From Tachypleus tridentatus (Eukaryota > Arthropoda > Merostomata > Xiphosura > Limulidae): a DNA stretch of 64,000 bases. The notes under the pieces were generated by a model. It had not been told where the DNA came from. It made no database searches and saw nothing but the letters and a program-made list of their open reading frames with translations. The translations under genes were made by a program, and so were the position numbers. Below are positions 1-12,700 of the stretch, piece after piece; the stretch's first letter is position 1, and every line of letters begins with the position of its first letter. The stretch lies in the NCBI RefSeq assembly GCF_004210375.1, contig NC_134830.1:992001-1056000 (forward strand), given 5' to 3'.

Positions 1-565
1 ACATTAAAATTAAACAAACTAGGCTGTATATTTTTAAAAAAGATCCCAGAGTACAAGATACAATGCGAGATTATAAATGTATCCTAGGTTTTGGAGGTGA
101 CTGAAGAAGTAGGATCCACATTGCAGTGAGGACACACTGTTTATCAGTCTTAACTTCCATTTGCCATTCTCACATAAAGAAATAAAATAAAGGAATAATA
201 ATAGAAATTAAAATAATAGATATAGAAACAGAAATTAGGAAAGTGAGATGTGGGTGCTCAAGCCCATAACATCCCATATCTATATCATCTTTCAATGCCT
301 GCAGATAGCTGTGGGAAGGTGACTGCTCTCCAAAGTAAAGAAGAAGAAAAAATAATAAAAATACCTTACATTAGAAAGCAGCATTTTTTATTTTTGTTTT
401 GGCTGGTTTTTGGTTATCACAAACATATATGTATATATATCAATAGATATCCTTTATCAAAATGTACAGAATTAACAAGGTCTAACTCAGACTGTAAGCT
501 AAAATAACCAAGTTATATGCTTTATAATGACACCCCCAATAATCCTGTAGGAGAACAGTACTTAC

Positions 566-780
566 AGAATAGGTAAGGAAACAACCTTTACAATCATTCA
601 GTGCACGACGGTAATTTGTAAAGTTTGGAGCAGAAGACAGCAGCTCAGTAAACTCTGATAACATTTTTTGGAGTCAGGAGGAACACATGCTTTGGTTCGA
701 GATAACCTAGCTAATGCACTGTGGTTAAGACCTCCAACCACTGCCATCAATGTATTGAAGTTCTTGGATTCATAAAGTCT
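566..780 (-). CDS. RASGRP: RASGRP exon with apparent one-base frame break
   Basis: The acceptor TTTCAG ends at 781. A consensus donor, GTAAGT, lies at 560-565. The exon begins [18 protein letters not shown] and runs to VPPDSKK. The conserved continuation [15 protein letters not shown] then appears in the +1 frame. The break falls exactly at the six-base A-run (minus strand) at 664-669; one more A would restore the family spacing. The end of the exon is less certain, because the residues before the donor (GCFLTYS) are not clearly conserved and a weaker donor lies a few codons upstream. Confidence 0.82.
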
Positions 781-3700
781 CTGAAATAAATGTATGTATG
801 GATGCACATATTTGTGTGTGTCCATATATAAAAGAGATACGTTACACTAAAGTTGAAAAATGTCAAATCACTCTGAACTTGAATTCTGGCAGTTACTTTC
901 ATCACAATGATGTTTAACTTAGAAATATGCTTTCCCTTGAGTATCACAAAAGTTATACGAAGTAGCCTTAAACACATTTATCTATTAACTACTAACGTTG
1001 GGCCTATTTGTCCTCAATAATTTTATTTTTTAAATAACTAGTATTTGTGATTTATTTATAAAAGAAAATATTGTATGTTGGTAGTTTAAGCTCATTGTCT
1101 AAATAAAAAATAATATTGGGCATGATAATGTTTCCAAATTAACTAATAAAAAAAGTTTACAAATGAGTCAATGAAAAATTAAAAAACAAAAAAGAATATA
1201 GTGTAAAAGTGAAGTAAAACAGTGATTTGATTATGAAAATCTGCTTATACATTTCTACTAAGAAGTACACTTTAGGATGTTTAGTTTTAGAAGATAAAGT
1301 TATCATCATCGTGAACAAGTAACTGCACAGTATACATCTCAATGGATGTTAAACATTTTCTGTGTGTTGTGTTATTTGGAAGAAGAATGAAGTAGTATAT
1401 TAAAATTAGTGAATAACAAAACAATATTTCACTATAACCTATATGAGAATGTTATTACATTTTAAAGTAATAGTGAATGTTACTGTGTTCAGCTAAACTG
1501 TTGATAACAAAAGCCTATACATGTCTTACAACATCAAATTTAATGCTGTATTAATGACTCACCTTGGCAACAGCTACAAACTTTACAATCACGTCAGCAC
1601 GCTGCTGTGGCAGAGACTTGCTTAAAACCATGCATTGAATCCACTTGGAGATATCGTTACATAAAGATATGGCTCGTTCTAGTTTAGGGTTATCCTGCAG
1701 TGTTCCCTTCACTGCTGAAGTCTTGATGTCCATAAACTTCCCAATTTAGAAAAAAAAAAGAGGTCTCATTGTAATATTTTGTCAGTATAGTGCAATGTAG
1801 TACTTTAAAGTGAAGTCATCTTAAATAATTTTTAATAAAGTAAAACTCATCCTCTCTGTTTTTTATTCACAGATTTACAAAGGGAAAATTTACTTTCATA
1901 TCAATTTATATAATTTACATTACAGAATTTCTGATGGTGTTTGACACAATCAAAGAACACTTATGTTTTAAGAAATTATACAATACTTCAGCAAAGACTT
2001 ACTGTTATCCTGCTCATCATCTTGTGTTCTAAACATGTCAAATGATCCGCTAACTCGGCAGGTTCAAGATGATCAAATACTAATGACACTTTTTTCTTGG
2101 TGTGCTTGCAGAAGGATTTCTTACAGACACACTTCTTGCCCAGTGGTAAGATGGACTGTAAGACATTTAACGATCACAATTGTAAGAAAACATTGCACTG
2201 TTTTTTAAGTAATTGTGTACTTTTAAATAATTCTTTCAATTATTTCATCAAGATATAAAACAAATAAATCTAAAAATTATGTGACAGTCTTTCAGGTTCT
2301 TATAATGAAAAATACAGAAAGGAACGGTTAGTTACACATGTACTTACACTTTGGAGACATCCACTAAATCTCCCAAGGCACTGTAACCTCTGTCTCGTAT
2401 AGACTGCTGAAAGTCCAGCAACAGTTGAGTAACTTCATTATTTAGGTCAAAATGAATTGGAAATGACCGTATCCAAAACCTATAATTTTATGAATAAAAA
2501 CACAACATATTTCATCTAATATTTTGCAATTGATAAGTATTTTAAATTATTTGATAACATTTAGATTAATTAAGTTGTGCAGTTGAGATGTTATAATATT
2601 CTTTTTACTGAGAATCCGTACTGGTTCAGTAAAGAAAGATTTGTTAAAACAGTCTTATCTAAGATCTTGTGATGCATGTGCAATAAGTCATGAGGAAGGT
2701 GGGAAAGTAAAAAATTATCAAATAGTTGATATGTGCACTGCACTGGATCAATGACATTCAGGACTTTTGAGTCACATGGTTGTTAATACATTAGAGCAAA
2801 ACAACAAGGAAAAACTATCAGTATCTGATCTGCTTTACTATGTCAAGAAACATGATTTTACTCTAATTTGCATGCTTCGATACTGGTACACTTAATAAAA
2901 TTAAAATCCATGTAACTAAAGAAATTGGAAACAAAAAAGCATTAGTGAAACTAGAAATTTTCTCATTTAATTTGATAATATTGACTGAAATAAAAAGCAA
3001 ATGACAGAAAAACCATAACCCAATATTTACTGAGTATAATTTTCTGCTGTAGTAGTGGTGTACACCACATATTTTAGAAAAAAATTCAAATGTGGCAGTC
3101 ATAGACATTTGATATGCTTGGGAATAACAATTATAATATCAAGTATTGCATTTTACAGAGCATTGTACATGGTTTTGACAGAAGTCAATTATGAATGACA
3201 ATGTTACAATCTCCCAGTTCTCATCAAATAAAAAACCAAAAATGTATTGGGGAGGTCTGGAATTACATCAGTGTTAGATATTATAATTACTGTTAACACT
3301 GCACTTTTTCAAATGCTACAAAATGCCAGAAATAGCAAGCAAGGAAAAATTACCTGCCTGCTACCTACAGTCAATTTAACCAACAACAAGCAATTTTAGG
3401 TGCAACCTGAGTTATACACCCTGTGTATTTGCTACTGAAATTAATTAGTGTCATATCAATTTTGCCCCCACTAGTACAGCGGTATGTCTCGGATTTACAA
3501 TGCTAAAATCAGGGTTCGATTCCCCTTGGTGGGCTGAGCAGATAGCCCTTTGTGGCTTTGCTATACGAAAACACACACATACATATCAATTTTAATAAAA
3601 CATTTTTTTGAATAGAGAGACTCCATGTATAAATATCACTTAACAGCTAGGTAAGATCAACTACATACACACAGAAAGGTTTTATTAAAAGAAACAATAT

Positions 3701-6700
3701 TTGAATACCACTAAATACAAAGTGATATACAAACAACTATGTAAAACATAAAATATTACTTAACAGTCTCTTATTTATGTGATAAGTTATTTTCACTGGA
3801 GATGACAAATTATATTAATAATTGTAACTTTTTTTAGAATATGGTATACAGTGTTTCATATATTGTACAATAAAAGTGTTCCATATGCTTTCTATCATTT
3901 TCAACCAACATATCAAGCTTATTCCTAAACAAGGCTACTGAACCATCATCTGTTTTCTACAGTGTTCATTGCTTCTCATAACAACCTGTATACTGCCACA
4001 CACTTTATTTAGTTCTCTTAGCTTTTTTGATAGAAAACAAGAGAAGAAAAAGAAATAAAACGTATCATCTCATATAAATCCTCTGCCAGTTGTATTGATT
4101 TTCTAATGAAAAAAGGCTAGTACAGAGGCATGAGACTAAAGGTAGAAACAGTAATGCAGACATGAACATTTTTCTTTGGTGTACAAGTTATGCCAGTTAG
4201 ACTGAGGAATAAAGATTTCACTTTGAAGTTTGTATTGTTAATATATTATAGTTGGGGAAGACAATAACAAGCAACTAACTGAATTTTTTTAATGGTTACT
4301 TCTTATCAAGAAATGACAGCACTTGGTAAAACTGATTAATTCAATGTATAAGAAGAAAATACAATACACTGACCTTGGTGGCATAAGAAAAGAATATACT
4401 GTATCATTTAGTGTTTAATGGCCCTAAAATTTATGGTTTAATGCATTGCCCGTCAGCTCCTGAGAAGTTATCTGATAAAATGTTTAAGGAGCTCTTTGAC
4501 TGAATTCTGCATTATTGTCATTTATGTTTTCCCCATTCATTCAATGGTTTAAATTAAACTCTCATTTTATAAAAACAGGTTAATCAATTTATGAATTTAT
4601 GGCTGAATCAAGAAACATATAATGATTTTAGGGGAACTTTATGGAAGTAATACTTTGTGATATGTATGCAGGAATAATGTGTATAGGATGATAAAATTCA
4701 GCAAAGGTTGTTATTAGAGTTACCTTGAATTTAAAATAAAACTATGGATATAACACAAGTGATGGATCTAGTGGAAATAAATGCTACTGACATTCAATCA
4801 AATCTGAAAGTCACGTTATATGAAAAATGGTTTTGAGGTAGTGTTCAGAATTAAGAACTATAATTCCTTCTTGTCTGGCAGGCATATTTCAAGTGATCAT
4901 CCATCAGCTAAACGAAGTCCTCACAATTTCTTCATCCAAAATATTGAGGTGGATTCTGACATCTGGCACGCATAATTACTCATCTAAATATAAGCCAAGC
5001 AAGAATATTGTCATGCTGATGACATAAACCATTTTCCATTACAAACGATTCCAATACAAACTCTTATACCACAGGAAACAGTGCTATTATTAAAGTTTTA
5101 AAATGCTTCTCCTGTCACAGCTAAAGAAATTGATAAAATAAGATCCTATCTTATCCTGTGTTTGCCTCTTCATTACCAATAGATGGCTTAATGCAAAGGA
5201 ATTCAAGGTTAAGTCATAATTTTCACATGAAATGGAACTGAATGTACAAGAATGAGTTAAACTGAAGGATAAGAAAGTTTTATCATCTAAGCCAAGTAGA
5301 TCAAGACACTAGATACTGCTACATAAATCACATTTAAGAACACTGAGAATGAAACTTTTGGTCAAAGTTATAGTTATAATTGCATATGGATAGGAATATT
5401 GGTAAGGGATGTGTCACATGTTAATTAAGCTAATACTAATTAATACCAGTTTCACCCATGCATCCATGGGATCATTCAAGAGAACCATGTGTAAGAGTAC
5501 ATGTTGATCATGTTGCTCCATTCACAGAGCAAATGTTCCTAGGCACAACCAATGTGTATTAAAAATGGATGGATTTGTATTTAATTGTGAACAATACACC
5601 TGAAGGGACAATTAATAATTTTAAATATTGTTTGTTAATGGTGTGTTACTTATACTTTAACATTAAATAACTCTTATTCATTCATCAGTATTCTGCTGCA
5701 GGAATTTATGAGTACCGAGAAATTCACACACTTGATCTCTGCACATTATCATCCTGGACTGAATGGTTTGATAGAGAGATAAGTACAAACAATTGAAGAC
5801 ATCATGAAAAACTGCAAGGGGGTAATAAAAAAAACCTATGGATTCTGATTCCTCTTTAATTATTAACCTATATTCTACTTCTGGTTCCTCTTTAATTATT
5901 AACCTATATTCTACTACTGACACATTTTCTGCTGAATTTCTGATGGGTATAAAAATTGAAGATTCATCTTGTCTTACTTAAACTGGAGGTGTTGATGAAA
6001 GATTGCTCCACTTAGTTCAAAAAGCAATTATGACTCAAATGCAAAGGTCCAATATTTAAACAATGAAAATAAATTATATGCTTACAACTTTGGATTTTAT
6101 CCATGATCGTTTTACAAAACAAATATTGATCAGGATAGTTCTTCATTTGTAATAAAACTAAGACAGTTGTAATGTCAGAAAGCATGCAGATTACCTGAAA
6201 ATGTCAATGTCAGATACAAGTAATCAAGTATATTCCATAACATCACATTAGAAGATGAAATTAATGAAGTTATTCAGAATACTTAATACAGTTACACTAG
6301 TAGAGAAGAAATATGTCAATGTTTGCACTGAAAATACACTTCTAAGTAAAATTGATTTTCAAAACAATCATAAGAGGTATCAATGGAACAACCAGTACTG
6401 AGAGGTTTCTCCTACATCAAGAAGTCACCTAGTAGGCTGAACTTATAATCTTAAGTGATATTTGCCTCTGACTGTTTTGTTCAAATTGGTAAAAAATATA
6501 TCTAAGCAAGTCATTTGCAGAGATATTTCTAGAATTCAATTACAGTGGATTAAAGTTGGAAAATCCTTTTGGGGTTATTAAACTTAAGGAAAATGCAGTG
6601 TAAAGTATTATATGCTGCAGAAACAGTTTTAGTACATAGGCCGGGTGAGGGAGAGTGGCAGAAAAGTGGTAATGGGGAGACAAACAATATTATTCTGTGT

Positions 6701-9700
6701 AAGTCAGGTCAGATTAGAATGAAGAATAAGATTAAGTTTGATTCTTGATGATGAGAAACCCATTTGAAGTACAAATATATCTCAGAATCGTTGGTATGGA
6801 AGGTCAAAGCATTGTTCTCTGCTTTATTAGTAAAAGTGTTAATACCTATACCAGCAGTTCTGAGATACAAGGTTACGTTTGTTTCCTGTTAAAGAGTTGT
6901 GATGGTAAATATAATACAAATAAGTAATGCTAGTTTAATGCAAGATGCAAAAAAAGCAAGTTAGGTACATTGTGTTCTATGGTTTTGAAACACATTGCAC
7001 CTGAATAATACTTTTCAATCTCAATATGCCTCTATAATTAGTAGTTTTAAAATACCATTTTTTAATAAGTAAACCTTATTTACAATCACCCTGTATATTA
7101 GGATCAAATAATTTTTTCAGCTGTTTTAAATTTCGAAAGTGAACAGAATTTAATTTTTGATTAAGTTTCAAGATTTTAGCAGTAATATTCTTATTGAGTG
7201 CTGTATCGCTATTACATATTATCTGATCCTTTCCACTTTCTATTGTGTTTTACCAGTTTAAATATATGTTTCACTCACTAAAACATGTGAATAAGATTCA
7301 TAAAACATTATACACGTAATAACAAGGAAAAATGAATAAACTTTACCTAAAAGCCTGACAAACTCTTGTGCGAAATTGATATACCCTACATCTATTAACA
7401 TACTCCAAGGTGTGGGGACATGGAGGTCTACACCCATACAACTGTTCAGCCTTCCAGAACGTATGAATGGTTAAGGATATGTGACTTTTTTCTCTACTAT
7501 TTATTTTATCCAAACTCAAAATATCATATTATTCTTTAACCAATAATAAAATTTACATTAACCTATAAACAGCTATTATAACATAAATATTTTTATTAGT
7601 TATTTCATCAAATAATGTTTATTTTTCCACATTTGCAGACTTAAGCATCTTGTGAAAATTATTAAAATTATGTTTTTGCATCTTAATCATTTCACTGTAT
7701 ATCCAAAATAATGTTCTTCAGAACTTCTGATTAATGGTTATTGCAACACCATTGTTTATTACCAAAAGCACTTTTGGACTTAAAATACTGCAGTAATGTG
7801 CACAGAACATTAAAATAGAATGGGCTCAAGAGAGAACAGAGCATTTTTCAAGTATTGTAAGACAAACTTTTTTAAGGGGTGGTGGAAATGAAATAGTAGC
7901 AAGTAAAAACTAAACAGATCATCTTTTATTCCTATTTCTCAAGTCAGTCCTTTAAATATTTTCACACTTAAAACTTTTAATAATTGTGGACATGCAGTAT
8001 TATTATGTGAGAAACAGACACATCAAGGTATTACTAATACTTGACTACTGACAATTACCAATTATAAAATGTATACCATAATCTCATTAACTGTTTTGCC
8101 CCTTTAATAACCTGCTCTATCTATTATACAACTGTGTGTCCTGAAAATGTCCCTGGTGTATAGTTTCCATTGCAAAAGGGTCTGTCATAAGCCTACATAT
8201 CTAAAACACACCACTTTACCCTACAAATTTCCATAGTCCATCAAGTGTATGAAGATTATGGTTCATCAGTGGTTGTTTTAACAATTCAGTATTGCAGTAA
8301 TCCAAAGATCCTATACATGGCAACAGGGACAGTGTGAATCTGTATGGAAGAGCATGGATATACCATTTCATTGTCTAGCTACTTGAGGAATGCAATGGTT
8401 GAATGTGAAGTATGATTGGCCTCATTTACAGACTAAGATCCTTCTTGATTATGTTGCATACTTGCTCCCTATGTCATGTGACCATTGTACACTTTTTTCC
8501 TATCCAGAGTTCCATCTATAATAGTATGTCCTATGATCTGAACTTCTTGTTGTTAATGTAAAATTATACCTTGTAATATGACAATGCTAAAACTACTTGA
8601 CAGTTTATGATATTGTGCTATATTAAGAAGGTTTCACAAACTAAAATTTGCATGAAACTAAAGATATCAGTTTTAACACTTAAAGGTTTCATAATTATAC
8701 TGGACAACACCAGCAATTAATGCAATTTCAGGATATTTAAATACCTAATCAATTCTATAGAGATATAACACAATACAACTGAAATAGCATTTCTGAGACA
8801 TTTATTATTGTAACTTATAAGATACAAAAAATATTTCTACTTAGAATTCTAGCTCATACAAAACTGCTAAAGGATATAAGTCAGTGAGATGTTTTGCAAG
8901 TTCCTTGGATGAAACAAACCACTGATGCATTAAAAGGAAAACATGTGGAAAATCATTGTTTTCTTCTTCTAGGCCACCTACTGGTACTGCAAAAAAATCA
9001 AATCAAATCACACTCAATCAAGTCTTGATTCAAACCATTTTTTCACTTTCATTGCTAATTTTCACATTACAATAGTGTATTAAAATAAGCTTTCTTTGTA
9101 ATTTTGTGATGTTATATATTCAAGAATAAACTCATAGTTTCAAAAGATTTTCTCCACCAATCAGCAGTCTTTGTCTTAACTCATTTGTGTGACAGTACCA
9201 TACTCTTTGCTACAGATGTTTTGATGAAGTTTGGGCGAGTGGAAATTAATTTTTTCCATGGAGAGGTAAATGCTCATTTTGAATTTCATCATAAAAGTAA
9301 TACCAAAATGTAGATTTTAAACCCAATACATATTACTACCCGAGATCATCATAAGAAAAATGAAAGGGCACCATCATACAAAAGTATACAGAACATAGAT
9401 AATGATGAAATTGCAAGATTATGCAAATAAAAGGATGTGAATGTTCTCCATCTACAACAAGACCCCATAACCAAAAACATCAACATGTGGTAAATATTAT
9501 ATTACAAAAAGAAAAAAAAGTATATCTCACACTAAAATTTCCCACCTTATGGATGAATTGGCTGAACTATTTAGTATGTGTGTTTTCTTATAGCAAAGCC
9601 ACATTGGGCTATCTGCTGAGCCCACCGAGGGGAATCGAACCCCTTATTTTAGCATTGTAAATCCATAGACTAGCAGGGGGCAACTACTGAGTAAGTATAA

Positions 9701-12700
9701 CAACTAAAAGTTTGCCATACTAACAGGGATTCTTTGGATAAAGAGGTGAGAAACTCTCCAAAAAATGTCTTGGTTTTTAATAAGACAATAATGAACAGTC
9801 TTAACCAAGCATAGTAGTTTGTTGAGACCAAAATCTACATATCCTAGTAGAAATAAAGAAAATGAAATACAAATTGAGCACTTTCTCAGACCACTCAGTT
9901 CCATAATTGAAAGAAACTGTCAGGGAATAAGTATAAATCATTCAAGGCAAAGAAAATTTTAAATAAAAAAGGACCATATATGGGAAAAGCAACATAATGT
10001 TTCAGCTTAGAATGGTGTGAACAAGTGATATTGAAGTATCCAAATGAAAGAAGACCAAAAGGGTTCAACGGAGCAGCATTCTTGAGTAGGTAGAAAGTCT
10101 CTGCCCAAAAACAGTTAAAAAAGTCTGCCAGTTGCTGAGTGGAAAGCAAAGGAAATGGCTGTTCTGAAACCACCAATAAAATATTTTTCCTTAGACCAAT
10201 AAACTTTCAAGGTAGTATGAAAGCAAGTCTAAGTCAAAAGGCAAGCTAAATATGGCACATTTAAATGTGAAAATGACTTCCATAGTTGTCAAATAAAGAA
10301 TGCCAGGGAAAATGATGAAGGTTTATGGCAGCTAACACCAAGGTTAAAGAGACCACTGTTGGGCAAATAGCATAACCTAGTACAGTGAATGATCCAGATT
10401 AACAGAAAAATCCATGTGCTCTCACAGTTTTGCAAAAACTTATGCAAGGAGAACAAACTTTCATATAAAAGACAATATCCTCAAGAGAGAAATAATATCT
10501 GGAGAATATCAAGGTAATGGCAAAATGAACAAGCTGTCCAAACCAAAAAATAAGAATATTTATGTATTAGGTTGAGGAATAATTTGTGAGCGTTTTTAAA
10601 TAATTTCATTCAAGCATTACATGCAAGACTATACAATACTTCAATGCATGAACACATTACACCCAAAACATTTATTATGATACTTTATTTCATGTAATAC
10701 CTAGGTATATACTATGCATTGTTTGAAACTAAATTGCAAGAAATTAAATGCGAAAAGCAGAAGGTGTCGAAAATGCTCGATTTTGTCCACTTGACATTCC
10801 ATTTAATGAGCTGAAAATGAAAGCAAAAATTAAAGACATATGAAAATCAAATGCACCATCTATTAGAGCAAAAAATTATCTACCAAATGACATGAAATAT
10901 TTTGCGAAAGCGTTTCATTTATGAATATATTTGTTTAACTTGAAAAAAACGCTCGTGAATTATTCCTCAACCCAATATTAGCTGAATCTAATATATTGAC
11001 AAGAACAACTACTACAGAGATAATTATTTGAGTAGAGCAACGTGGAGACTTCAAAAAAAAGCTTATTCAACTGGTATATGTATTCAGGAAGCAGAAATTG
11101 TATGACAGCAGTCTTTAACTGAAGAAAATTTTATTACAGTTGCTCCTCTGATACAGGTCTGAAACCAATCATCCATATAGCAGTAAATAATCTTTGTGAA
11201 CATGATGAAGTATCAAATAAGCACACAACCATTAAAAAGCAAGTAATAAAACAAAAGGAGCTCTTGTGGTATGCAGGCACAATTCACGTTTAATTCCCCT
11301 TTGTTTAAAACTCTGGATCAGCCACTTGTAGTATAACATACACTTTCTCATGGGAGAAAAGTATTTAAGGTTGAAATTACTATGTAAATATGGACTGTGA
11401 TCTTTCCACTGGCATATCAGCTAATACACTATAGATTTAACCTTCTTTATTTTCAACAGCAATGACCAACGATCACATCGGAAACACACACACCAGAGGT
11501 AGATAGCATTGTTATTTTATGTATATGATCTGCATGTTTTCTCAGTCTTGAAAAGTTCTTCAAATTTCTAATGAATCTCACATTAATGGCAACAGTTCTA
11601 AGAATGTTTAACAGATTAGATCTCCAGTGAAAGCATTGTCTCTCATGTACTTGTCTTAATGTTGGTTGTTTTTATATATGGAATAAATGTTGTTTCTTTT
11701 TTGCTACACATTTTGTCATATCTTTTTCTTTGTTCAAATTTAAATAATTTAGACTTGCTCTATAAAACACCTTCTACTGAACATCTTCCTATTCTGTGGA
11801 AATTACTCTTAGGGAAAATCTGTGTACCTAAGATTACCACACTCTAAACATACACAGATATATATATATGGTTTGATTAAAAAGTTCTAAGACTTTTTCT
11901 GTTACAGGCACCTGTACAGAGGCAGTGAGCTTCACTGAGGTGTGTACAATGAACAAATAGTGTTCTATCCCATGAACAACCCATTTCTTCACACCATATA
12001 CCCGTGTTAATCAGACAGTTAACCAGGCCTTTTATAAAGAGGTCTTACTTTGCTTAAGGGAGAAAGTTAGAAAAAACTGCTTCAAGCTGTGAGAGAATTG
12101 TCACTGGTTTCTTCATTATGACAATGCACCTTCACAAACTGATGTGTCTGTTTAAGAATTTTTTTGGCAGTAAAAAGCATTCCTGTGATACAACACCCCC
12201 TGTATTTTCCCAATCTTGCACTGTGTGATCTTTTTTCTGTTCACAAAAATCAAAATTAAGTTGAAAGGAAAGAGATTTGATAACATTCCAACTATCCACA
12301 ATAATCTGAAAGCAGAACTTAGTCACATAATAGTTGAAGATTTTCAACATTGCTTCCGATAATAACAGGAACGTTGGAACAAGTGTGTATCAGCTGGAGG
12401 AGATTACTTTGAAGGGATAGCATATAATACTGATGCATGTGCACTATTCTTCAGAATAAAAGTGAAGTCTTAGAACTTTTTGATCACACCTCATATATGT
12501 CATTGTCATGGAAGAAATAGAGAAATATTCATAAGTCTACTTGAAGGGGATTATAAAGATTTACATTTGGATATCAAAATTTGTTATTAATAAAATTTAA
12601 AAAATAAGCTTCAGAGAGTTATTGAAGTTTCCAACACAAAACAATGGACAATCAGAAACTGAAGCAAGTTTAAGATATTTCAAATAAGTCAACTATAAGC

